Below, one piece after another: positions 6,809-13,014 of a stretch of DNA of 13,014 bases. A program made the position numbers and the translations under genes. Source of the stretch: Desulfobulbus sp. (GTDB lineage Bacteria > Desulfobacterota > Desulfobulbia > Desulfobulbales > Desulfobulbaceae); the NCBI GenBank assembly GCA_011051825.1, contig DRKH01000114.1, positions 1 to 13,014 of the forward strand, written 5' to 3'. The notes under the pieces were generated by a model that searched no databases, was not told the DNA's origin, and saw only the letters and a list, made by a program, of their open reading frames with translations. How positions within the stretch are numbered: position 1 is the stretch's first letter; each line of letters opens with the position of its first letter.

Positions 6809-9800
6809 ACTTAAGCGATATACAGGACAGGGGCCCATCGGCTGGATGGCCGCCAATCCGGTGGCCGCCAATATTCTCATGCTTTTTTTCCTGGTCGGCG
6901 GTCTGTTCTGGGGATTGCAGATCAAACAGGAAGTCTTTCCCGAATTTGACATTGATGAAGTGGAAATCCGGGTTGCCTACCCCGGTGCCGGTCCGGAAGA
7001 AGTAGCCGATGGCATCATCCTGCCGGTGGAAGAGGCCATCAGCGGCCTGAATGGTATCAGTGAAGTCTGGAGCTCGGCCAGAGAAGGCAGTGGACTGGTC
7101 CGGGTGGAGGCCCTGCCGGGCACGGACCTGCAGCAGCTGACCCTTGATATAAAAAGCGAAGTCGATCGAATCACCTCTTTTCCCGAAGAGGCGGAGCAAC
7201 CGGTGGTCTCGATGCCCATCCACCGCAGATCAGTGATCAGCCTTATTGTATATGGCGATCTTTCCCGTCCGGTGCTGCGGGAAACGGCGGAGCGGGTTCG
7301 CGACCAGCTGCTCCAGGACGAACGAATCACCCAGGTCGGTCTGATCGGAGCCCGGCCCCTGGAAATTTCGATTGAGGTTGACCAGAACATCCTGCGGAGC
7401 TACAACCTCAGCCTGCAGGAGCTGGCCACCCGTATCCGCCAGGGCTCGCTCGACCTGCCCGGCGGAACCATCAAAGCGACTTCCGGCCAGGTACAGCTGC
7501 GGATGAAGGAACGCCGTGAGCTCGGCCGGGAGTTCGGCACCCTGCCCATCCTGACCACCGAGGATGGCTCACAGCTTCTGCTCAGGGATATCGCCGCCAT
7601 TAACGACGGCTTTGCCGAGACCGATAATTCGCTGACCTACAATCACAAACCGGCTATCGGCATCGAGGTCTTCCGGGTCGGTGACCAGGGTCCGATTGCG
7701 ATCGCCGACGCAGTGCGCCGCCATGTCCGCGAGCTTAAAACCACTCTGCCCGCAGGCATTTCCGTGGCCGCCGTCAACGACCGCTCCGAGGTATACAGAC
7801 AGCGGCTGGGCCTGCTGGTCAAAAACGGCTACCTGGGCCTTGCCCTGGTCTTTATTCTCCTGGGCATCTTCCTTGAGCCCAGACTCGCCTTCTGGGTGAC
7901 CATGGGGATACCGGTTTCTTTCCTCGGCTCGCTGCTCTTCCTGCCCTCCTTTGCGGTTTCCATCAACATGGTCTCCCTGTTTGCCTTTATTGTCTCGCTC
8001 GGCATCGTGGTCGACGACACCATTATTATCGGTGAAAACGTCTACCGGCTTCGCCGGCAGGGATATTCCGCAATCGATGCGGCCATACGCGGGGCCAGGG
8101 AGATGGCGGTCCCGGTCACCTTTGCCGTCCTGACCAATATCATCACCTTTATGCCGCTCTACTTTGTCCCCGGGGTGATGGGTAAAATATTCCGCAATAT
8201 TCCGGTCGTGGTGGTGACGGTCTTTCTGATCTCGCTGGTGGAGGCTCTTTTTGTGCTCCCCGCCCACCTGGGCCACCAGAAACCGCTCAGCGGTCGAATC
8301 GGACGGGTTATCAGCAGCTGGCAGCAGGGGATCAGTACCACAATCAGCCACCTCATCAGAAAGGGCTATACCCCAGCCCTCACCTTCTGCCTGCGTTACC
8401 GCTACATCACGGTGGCCACCGGCATGGTTCTGCTGCTGATCACCGGGGCCTATATCAAGAGCGGCCGCATGGGCATGACCATGTTCCCGCGGGTGGAATC
8501 GGACAAGGCCTATGCCAGGTTCACCCTGCCCGAAGGCGTGCCGGTGGAGCAGACCATGAAAATCCAGCAGCGCCTGCTTGATACGGCCGAAAACATTGCT
8601 CGAAAAAACGACGGCGATAAGCTGGTACAGGGAATCCTTTCCCGGGTCAGCACCAACAGCTGCTGGATCAAGGTCTATCTGACCCCGCCGGATGTCCGCC
8701 CTCTGTCCACCGCCGACTTTGTCAGACAGTGGCGAAAAGATGCCGGTCCCATTGCCGGACTTGAAAGCCTGCGTTTTAAATCCAACTTCGGTGGTCCCGG
8801 TTCAGGGGCGGCACTGAGCGTGGAACTGCAACACCGGGACAGCGCTGTTCTCCAGCAGGCAAGCCGTGAACTGGCAACGACCCTGGACACATTTCCCATG
8901 GTCAGTGATATTGATGATGGTTTTGCCGCGGGCAAGGAGCAGTTTGATTTCCGGCTCCTGCCGGCGGGCTACCGCCTCGGCCTGCGTCCGCAAATCGTCG
9001 CCCGCCAGATCCGGGCCAGTTACTACGGTTTTGAAATCAACCGTCAGTTGCGCGGCCGCAATGAGGTCAAAATCATGATCCGGCTGCCGGAGGCGGAACG
9101 TAACAACCTGCGTTCGCTGGAAACCATGATGATCCGTACGCCGGGTGGCGGAGAAGTGCCGCTGGCGACCGTGGCCTCGATAACCACCGGCACGGCCTAT
9201 ACTGAAATTGAGTATCGAAACGGACGCCGGGTGATCCAGCTCACGGCCGATGTGAGCCCGCCCGACCAGACCGATCAGGTGGTTGAGGTATTAAAAACCG
9301 AGATTCTGCCTGAGCTCCAGGCCCGCTTTCCCGGCCTGGCCTACAGTTTTGCCGGTAAACAGGCCGACCGCAAAGAATCCATGCAGGCCCTGGCCCGGGG
9401 GATGGTCGTCGCCCTGCTGCTGGTCTATGTCCTGCTGGCGGTGGCCTTCCGTTCCTATGTCCAGCCGGCAATCATCATGACCGCCATTCCATTTGGCATC
9501 GTCGGTGCGGTTATGGGCCACCTGATCATGGGCTATTCCCTGAGCCTGATCTCCTTTTTCGGCATCGTCGCCCTGGCCGGGGTAGTGGTCAACGATGCCC
9601 TGATCCTGATTGATCTGGCCAACCGCAAACAACTTGAAGGGCAGAACAGCTACGCCGGGATGGTCAATGCTGCAGTTTCCAGGTTCCGACCTATTCTGCT
9701 CACCACAATGACCACCTTTTTCGGTCTGCTGCCGATAATCTTCGAGACCTCCCGCCAGGCCAGATTTCTTATTCCCATGGCCATCTCGCTGGGATTCGGT

Positions 9801-9941
9801 ATTCTGTTTGCCACCTTTATCACTCTGGTCCTGATCCCCTCACTCTACATCATCCTGGAGGATATCCGGAACAGCTTTAGCCCTTCAGCAACATCCCGGG
9901 AAATGCCATCCGGCAACGATAGCAAGCAGAACAAGCTGTGA
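6801..9941 (+). CDS. RND efflux transporter, AcrB/HAE1-like inner-membrane pump
   Basis: This proton-driven trimeric exporter subunit of 1046 residues has normal family length and the two-fold 6+6 helix layout. TM1 is at about 18-38, TM2-6 at about 340-490, TM7 at about 535-552, TM8-12 at about 866-1018, with periplasmic porter loops about 45-335 and 560-860. The TM4 motif GIVVDDTII carries the paired aspartates D405 and D406 (AcrB D407/D408). The AcrB R971 equivalent is R961 in RFRP. At the AcrB K940 position the sequence reads GVVVNDAL, with N931 in place of lysine, as in some divergent RND subfamilies. Translation starts at GTG 6801, inside the adaptor's last codons, implying coupling. The N-terminus (WMAANPVAANILML) differs from the AcrB FIRRP type. 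Substrate could be drugs, detergents, metabolites or lipids; metal export (CusA type) is less likely, as its motifs are not seen. Confidence 0.96.
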   Translation: MTELKRYTGQGPIGWMAANPVAANILMLFFLVGGLFWGLQIKQEVFPEFDIDEVEIRVAYPGAGPEEVADGIILPVEEAISGLNGISEVWSSAREGSGLVRVEALPGTDLQQLTLDIKSEVDRITSFPEEAEQPVVSMPIHRRSVISLIVYGDLSRPVLRETAERVRDQLLQDERITQVGLIGARPLEISIEVDQNILRSYNLSLQELATRIRQGSLDLPGGTIKATSGQVQLRMKERRELGREFGTLPILTTEDGSQLLLRDIAAINDGFAETDNSLTYNHKPAIGIEVFRVGDQGPIAIADAVRRHVRELKTTLPAGISVAAVNDRSEVYRQRLGLLVKNGYLGLALVFILLGIFLEPRLAFWVTMGIPVSFLGSLLFLPSFAVSINMVSLFAFIVSLGIVVDDTIIIGENVYRLRRQGYSAIDAAIRGAREMAVPVTFAVLTNIITFMPLYFVPGVMGKIFRNIPVVVVTVFLISLVEALFVLPAHLGHQKPLSGRIGRVISSWQQGISTTISHLIRKGYTPALTFCLRYRYITVATGMVLLLITGAYIKSGRMGMTMFPRVESDKAYARFTLPEGVPVEQTMKIQQRLLDTAENIARKNDGDKLVQGILSRVSTNSCWIKVYLTPPDVRPLSTADFVRQWRKDAGPIAGLESLRFKSNFGGPGSGAALSVELQHRDSAVLQQASRELATTLDTFPMVSDIDDGFAAGKEQFDFRLLPAGYRLGLRPQIVARQIRASYYGFEINRQLRGRNEVKIMIRLPEAERNNLRSLETMMIRTPGGGEVPLATVASITTGTAYTEIEYRNGRRVIQLTADVSPPDQTDQVVEVLKTEILPELQARFPGLAYSFAGKQADRKESMQALARGMVVALLLVYVLLAVAFRSYVQPAIIMTAIPFGIVGAVMGHLIMGYSLSLISFFGIVALAGVVVNDALILIDLANRKQLEGQNSYAGMVNAAVSRFRPILLTTMTTFFGLLPIIFETSRQARFLIPMAISLGFGILFATFITLVLIPSLYIILEDIRNSFSPSATSREMPSGNDSKQNKL

Positions 9942-9982
9942 AAACAGCAGGAAATCCGTAACGGCATCACTGCGCGGGCGGC

Positions 9983-10023
9983 TCTCCGATGAGCGTGTTT
10001 ACCCTGAGATGCTCTACCGGAGA
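9983..10023. terminator. Possible bidirectional terminator hairpin between convergent genes
   Basis: TCTCCG-at-GAGC (9983-9994) can pair with GCTC-tac-CGGAGA (10011-10023), forming an imperfect stem with a loop of about 16 bases. It lies 41 bp after the pump stop and overlaps the TAG stop of the converging Usp gene (10016-10014). An A-rich ATAAAAAG follows on the plus strand, which would be T-rich for neither product at the correct end, so the call is weak. Confidence 0.25.
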
Positions 10024-10862
10024 ATAAAAAGAGCTGATTGGGTGGTTGTCAGGAGCTTATCGACCATGCTCCGGGAAAAAAGCTTTTTCATAAGCGACTG
10101 TTTTTCCCCCATCCACAGGGCAACGATGGCCTCCCGTGAAGAATCAGTGACATATTCCTGTACCTTTTCACTGTCGATCAACTTGACCCAGGCACCGACT
10201 TTCCGGTCATTGTAATACTTCAGCAACTCTACCATCCGACGCTCTATTTCATCTGTTTTACTGGCTTTCTTTTCTTTCACCCCCACAATTTCGAGCCCGG
10301 CGTCATGCAGGGTAACCAACTGATTGACCATTTCCAGGGAATCCTGACTGACCACTGACTGGTCCAGAATGGAAACGATCCGGTCGGCGTTCCTGACCTC
10401 CTTGATAACGAGAACGGAACATGAAGCATCTTCAGCTATCCGAAGCGGTACATTCATCTCGCCATACCATTCACAACCGAACTTTCCGCTGCAACCAAGG
10501 ATGATCAGGACCGATTCCATTTCCTCTGCAACTTGAACGGCCTGTTTGGCCATACTGCCGGCACGGATCCTCAAGGTAAACTCCTTCATTCCCCTGGATG
10601 AAAGTACCCAGTCACCTTTTGCCTTCTCCTGCCACTGATCAGGTGCAATCTCGCCATAGGGCAGGTCATCCGGACTGAAATAGCTATAGACATCACTTTG
10701 ATATTTCAGCAGGGCCCCGGCCAGTGTTTCCGAAAGTTCCGTTGATTTCTCCTGAACCCCGAGAAAAGTTATATTTGCCAGGGTGTTTTGAGCCAGTCGG
10801 GCAACATCTTTGATTATTTTCCCGCTGTAATCATTTGCATCCAGTGCAACCAGTATTTTCAT
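10014..10862 (-). CDS. Tandem-domain universal stress protein (UspA family), degenerate
   Basis: The 282-residue cytoplasmic protein is built from two Usp-like halves. Domain 1 (1-about 155) starts MKILVALDAND and ends with ILGCSGKFGCEWYGEMN (121-137) and CSVLVIKE (148-155). The Usp ATP signature G-2x-G-9x-G-S/T aligns as G123, G126, M136, N137, so the last two positions are changed. Domain 2 (about 160-282) keeps only the overall alternation and a final SALFILR strand. ATP binding is therefore doubtful. ATG 10862 has GAGG at good spacing. The gene follows a second Usp-like gene with a 51-bp gap, so the two are probably cotranscribed. The family plays roles in stress survival; the specific role here is unknown. 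Confidence 0.85.
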   Translation of the reverse strand: MKILVALDANDYSGKIIKDVARLAQNTLANITFLGVQEKSTELSETLAGALLKYQSDVYSYFSPDDLPYGEIAPDQWQEKAKGDWVLSSRGMKEFTLRIRAGSMAKQAVQVAEEMESVLIILGCSGKFGCEWYGEMNVPLRIAEDASCSVLVIKEVRNADRIVSILDQSVVSQDSLEMVNQLVTLHDAGLEIVGVKEKKASKTDEIERRMVELLKYYNDRKVGAWVKLIDSEKVQEYVTDSSREAIVALWMGEKQSLMKKLFSRSMVDKLLTTTQSALFILR

Positions 10863-10913
10863 GATAATTCCTCTAGGTTTTCATATCGTTTTCCCTGCAG
10901 GTCAGGACTGATT

Positions 10914-11708
10914 TCAACGAACCAGAAGTACCGAGGACACCGAATTGGCCAAGGTATACATCCGCATGCTCTTTCTGCTCGGCAGAGTTGAGGCGACCAG
11001 TGCATAGTCCCTGAGATAATCTCCGACCTGTTCCGGTGTACCGGACAGAACAACGGTTTGCTCAATCGTTTTTCCCGCCTCGGTAAGCAGGAACTCCGCC
11101 TCCTGCAGACAGCTGCCGCCCTCCTTCTGATCCAGGGTCACCAATTGCTCGTTTTCCTTAAATTTAAAAAATACAATATCAAAATCAAAGGTCGATTCAC
11201 CGAGGATTGCCATACTTTTTTCAATCAACACTTTCGGGTCAACACTGTCGGCACAGAGCAGGGCACACTTTTTGCTGAACGATAAATTTTTGGCAACCAG
11301 GATAGAACAGGGGGAATTGGTGTACAGCGGCGAACTGATGACATCATAAAATTGATCAGGATGATCCGTATTCAGATAGCCCTCGATAAAGAGTTTATAC
11401 TTGCCGTTGCGCAGCTCATAGAGGAGCTCTTGTTCTCGATCCCCGATAAAAATCTTCGGCGACCCGGCCAGTGGACAGTCAATATTTTCAGTTTTGAGCA
11501 TCCGGTCAATAAGTCGTTTACCGCTGGAGGCGACCCCATCCTCCCAGGTACGGCGAACCCAGCCGGTACCGACCTGTTCTTTCTCAGCCGATTCCTCGAC
11601 ATGGGAGATAAAGAGGTAAAGGGGAACAAACTTATTCAAATAGGCGGTATAGCGAAGCGCAATACTCGAAGCCAGATCTTCATTGACATACAGCAGTGTT
11701 TTCAACAT
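10914..11708 (-). CDS. Second tandem Usp-like protein, highly divergent
   Basis: The 264-residue product starts MLKTLLYVNEDLASSIALRY and looks like two alpha/beta Usp-type halves. Half 1 (about 1-143) contains VPLYLFISHVEE and SPCSILVAKN near its end. Half 2 (about 147-264) starts CALLCADSVDPKVLIEKSM and ends SVSSVLLVR, echoing the closing strand of Usp domains. Neither half has the G-2x-G-9x-G ATP motif. The start at 11708 is chosen because GAGGTGG stands 5-6 bases upstream; an in-frame ATG at 11834 would extend the protein through an inverted repeat (11791-11815) and is less likely. It lies 177 bp downstream of the receiver gene and directly upstream of the other Usp gene. The two probably form a heteromer or work in one response, which is inference. 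Confidence 0.75.
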   Translation of the reverse strand: MLKTLLYVNEDLASSIALRYTAYLNKFVPLYLFISHVEESAEKEQVGTGWVRRTWEDGVASSGKRLIDRMLKTENIDCPLAGSPKIFIGDREQELLYELRNGKYKLFIEGYLNTDHPDQFYDVISSPLYTNSPCSILVAKNLSFSKKCALLCADSVDPKVLIEKSMAILGESTFDFDIVFFKFKENEQLVTLDQKEGGSCLQEAEFLLTEAGKTIEQTVVLSGTPEQVGDYLRDYALVASTLPSRKSMRMYTLANSVSSVLLVR

Positions 11709-11790
11709 GGATTCCACCTCACCAAACAAATAACTTTTGCCCTGTATCCAGGAGATTATAATAGGCCTGATCGGACCAGGATGAAGAGCT

Positions 11791-11815
11791 GATAAACCAG
11801 CATGGCTGGACCAGA
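11791..11815 (+). repeat. 25-bp repeat, inverted copy of 199-223
   Basis: The sequence starting GATAAACCAGCATGGCTGG is identical over 25 bp to the reverse complement of 199-223, and carries a CCAGC-atg-GCTGG hairpin core. CAGCCACAAC and two direct copies of AGCGCAGACT (11842-11851 and 11855-11864) lie just to its right. CAGCCACAAC and AGCGCAGAC also occur near the left copy but in a different order, suggesting shuffled repeat modules. Confidence 0.75.
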
Positions 11816-11860
11816 TTCTTACCTTTGCAGCCACAACAAATAGCGCAGACTTCGAGCGCA

Positions 11861-11889
11861 GACTCCGTGGGGTGCTCCTGAACAGTTAC
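11861..11889 (+). repeat. GTAACTGTTCAGG-family repeat at the 3' end of the receiver gene
   Basis: The segment GACTCCGTGGGGTGCTCC followed by TGAACAGTTAC matches 12677-12705 at about 25 of 29 positions. Its last 18 bases (11872-11889) are the exact inverse of 12871-12888. On the minus strand it starts GTAACTGTTCAGG, and its TAA supplies the stop codon of the receiver gene. Confidence 0.75.
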
Positions 11890-12266
11890 CTCTTTTTTAT
11901 TTTTGCCTCTGCTTTGGCTATGACCTCAGCTATCTCGCCAAGTTTAAAGGGCTTGGCAAGAAAATCAAAGACCCCCTTGGTAAACGACTCCCTGGCCGTG
12001 GCCATGGTCGCAAAGCCGGTGATGACAATGACTTCGGTCTCGGGATACAGTGACTTGACCTCGGTCAGGAACTGCATACCGTCCACTCCTTCCATCTTCA
12101 GGTCAGTGACGACAATATCAAACTGCCGCTCTTTCACCCGTTTCAGGGCATCGGCACTGCGGGTAAATGTCTCAACTTCATAGCCTTTTTTTTCAAGGGA
12201 TGGTCGCAATCGTTTACTGACTATAGGTTCATCATCCAGAATCAAAATACTGGTTTTCTCACTCAT
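11886..12266 (-). CDS. Stand-alone response-regulator receiver protein (NtrC-type receiver)
   Basis: The 126-residue protein consists of a single CheY-like receiver domain with no output domain. The acidic pocket D11 D12 (ILILDDEP), phospho-acceptor D55 (VVTDLKM), switch T83 (VITGFAT) and K105 (FLAKPF) are all present, so it should be phosphorylated by a histidine kinase. The TGFAT/GVFDFLAKPF wording is typical of receivers from NtrC-type regulators. ATG 12266 is chosen because GGAGAAGAG lies just upstream; the in-frame ATG at 12332 would add a non-family extension. No cognate kinase is in the window. It precedes two Usp-like genes in the same orientation, separated by 177 bp with a repeat. 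The stop codon TAA is formed by the repeat, suggesting that insertion may have set or trimmed the C-terminus, although the domain is complete. Confidence 0.93.
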   Translation of the reverse strand: MSEKTSILILDDEPIVSKRLRPSLEKKGYEVETFTRSADALKRVKERQFDIVVTDLKMEGVDGMQFLTEVKSLYPETEVIVITGFATMATARESFTKGVFDFLAKPFKLGEIAEVIAKAEAKIKKR

Positions 12267-12398
12267 TACTCTTCTCCATTGGGAACTGATGGACGTAAAA
12301 AACGGCCAAACCACCGTGCGGTAACACTTCACCGATTACACGGTTTACAATCACTGCATTAAGAATCCTTTGCGGTATCGGTAACCAAGACGTCAGTC

Positions 12399-12457
12399 GT
12401 AACCGTTCACCGGGATGTCATGCCCCTGGCATTACATCCAAATTGTAAACGTTTACC
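12399..12457. repeat. 59-bp hairpin with central GGATGTcATGCC/GGCATtACATCC stem
   Basis: GGATGTCATGCC (12413-12424) pairs with GGCATTACATCC (12428-12439) at 11 of 12 positions around the loop CCT. Outside, GTAACCGTTCAC (12399-12410) faces GTAAACGTTTAC (12445-12456), so the whole unit is an inverted repeat whose ends resemble the GTAACTGTTCA family. It is probably a short palindromic repeat element. Confidence 0.65.
12445..12456. promoter_or_regulatory. Perfect 12-bp palindrome, LacI-family operator-like
   Basis: GTAAACGTTTAC is a perfect palindrome with the central CG and AAACGTTT context typical of LacI/GalR/CcpA-type operators. It lies about 180 bp upstream of the receiver start. It may equally be only the outer arm of the hairpin element that contains it; the second explanation is favoured. 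Confidence 0.2.
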
Positions 12458-12533
12458 GTGAGTCTCCGCAAACAGGACACACCGTAACTGGTCACAGGAT
12501 TTGTACCTATGTGTTTTCATCTATCTTAAACCT

Positions 12534-12705
12534 GTAAGTGTTCAGGGGTGCCATAGATTCGTGCAGGCGTGACTGGCCGCAGGTAAGCGGAGACACCGAT
12601 AGCCCCTCTATGCGGGCAGTCGCGACCCTGCAAAGAGGTAAGCGAGCCTGCGAGACTCCGGGTAAACGAGGGATGAGACTCCGTGCGGTACCCCTGAACA
12701 ATTAC
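12534..12705. repeat. 172-bp element with 19-bp terminal inverted repeats
   Basis: The left end GTAAGTGTTCAGGGGTGCC (12534-12552) and the right end GGTACCCCTGAACAATTAC (12687-12705) are inverted copies matching at 17 of 19 positions. Inside are two adjacent direct repeats, at 12637-12660 and 12661-12683, sharing GGTAArCGAG and GAGACTCCG. A third, weaker copy starts at 12582 (GGTAAGCGGAGAC). There is no coding potential beyond short chance frames. Confidence 0.7.
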
Positions 12706-12870
12706 GACACCCCCGAATAATTCCAACCATTATAGATGTAATTTTTTTAAAAGAATACTTTATTTTCTCATCATTCACCATCATAACGTTCAACGGCAGG
12801 AGAACTCCGATCAACAGCCGGGAGCCGACCACCCTTCGCGCCTTCAAGCAGGCGGAGCATACAACAGCTA

Positions 12871-12978
12871 GTAACTGTTCAGGAGCACCTCATCTTCGCC
12901 CATTTAAGCCAGTTCGAGTAGCACAAGTACGCTTCACAGTCTTAAATGAACAAATCTAAGGCACTCCTGAACAGTTAC
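12871..12978. repeat. 108-bp element with 18-bp terminal inverted repeats
   Basis: The ends GTAACTGTTCAGGAGCAC (12871-12888) and GCACTCCTGAACAGTTAC (12961-12978) are inverted copies matching at 16 of 18 positions. Inner blocks CATTTAAG (about 12900) and CTTAAATG (about 12943) extend the pairing, so the whole element can fold into one long hairpin. It has MITE or REP-like character with no protein. Confidence 0.7.
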
Positions 12979-13014
12979 AGTCTGCGGTATTGCGTAAATT
13001 GTGCCCTTATCTGA
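12961..13014. repeat. Dispersed repeat, copy B (matches 320-372)
   Basis: This is the partner of the segment at 320-372, in the same orientation, about 12.6 kb away. It overlaps the right terminus of the 108-bp element and runs into the window edge, so its full length is unknown. Confidence 0.7.

Larger units (their letters stand above)
12267..13014. other. Gene-free region packed with short palindromic repeats
   Basis: No credible gene occurs in these 748 bp; the short open frames lie inside repeat sequence and lack ribosome sites. It contains a hairpin element at 12399-12457, an inverted-repeat element at 12534-12705 with internal tandem repeats, and another at 12871-12978 followed by a copy of the 320-372 repeat. 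Further loose GTAAC-like motifs occur near 12322 and 12484. The 5' part must also hold the promoter of the receiver gene, which I cannot pinpoint. Confidence 0.75.

Noticed and set aside
7569..8351. Minus-strand open frame of 260 codons, rich in D, G, H and K
   Set aside because: It is antisense to the RND pump, whose membrane helices and motifs are unambiguous; the composition is the mirror of membrane-helix codons.
10914..11834. Longer start (ATG at 11834) for the second Usp-like gene
   Set aside because: The extension translates the 25-bp repeat and other non-family sequence, and the ATG at 11708 has a strong GAGGTGG site.
12507..12847. Several 60-80-codon open frames on both strands
   Set aside because: They lie inside the repeat cluster on both strands at once, with no ribosome sites or family features.
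12267..13014. Insertion sequence remnant with a broken transposase
   Set aside because: Inverted repeats are present but no frame shows transposase motifs; the units are too short for a coding IS.

Overview
The window suggests an anaerobic, probably sulfate-reducing member of the Desulfobacterota (Desulfobulbales-like). This is inferred from an acetogen-type methyltetrahydrofolate:corrinoid methyltransferase (AcsE), a class II DAHP synthase, a NodT-type RND efflux system and many small palindromic intergenic repeats. No rRNA or marker gene confirms the taxonomy. No tRNA, rRNA, CRISPR array, transposase or integrase was seen.

Left part (1-3323, all minus strand). Transcription runs leftward through acsE (3323-2427), a stand-alone HsdR-N-like PD-(D/E)XK-fold protein (2412-1840), a 106-bp gap holding a near-perfect 35-bp palindrome (1783-1817), and a class II DAHP synthase (1733-387). 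After a 315-bp repeat-rich spacer comes the first 23 codons of another minus-strand gene (71 to beyond the left edge). The first two genes are 14 bp apart and almost certainly cotranscribed; DAHP synthase may be.

Middle part (3324-9941). A 590-bp non-coding stretch carries a 162-bp imperfect inverted-repeat element (3466-3627) and a smaller hairpin. A plus-strand tripartite efflux operon follows: outer-membrane lipoprotein channel (about 3915-5420), periplasmic adaptor (5537-6808) and inner-membrane RND pump (6801-9941, overlapping the adaptor by 8 bp). A 34-codon reading frame overlaps the end of the channel gene in ATGA fashion. Together the three products should form an envelope-spanning exporter of unknown substrate.

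Right part (9942-13014). Two consecutive minus-strand genes encode degenerate tandem-domain universal stress proteins (11708-10914 and 10862-10014). Upstream of them, also on minus, is a stand-alone NtrC-type receiver protein (12266-11886). The last about 750 bp hold no gene and are packed with short inverted-repeat elements whose ends share the motif GTAACTGTTCAGG. Copies of the same motif lie next to the 3' ends of the DAHP synthase and receiver genes.

The most noteworthy items are this mobile-looking but protein-less palindrome family, the apparently catalytically dead HsdR-N-like protein coupled to AcsE, and the receiver plus double-Usp cluster. All three need database searches to settle.
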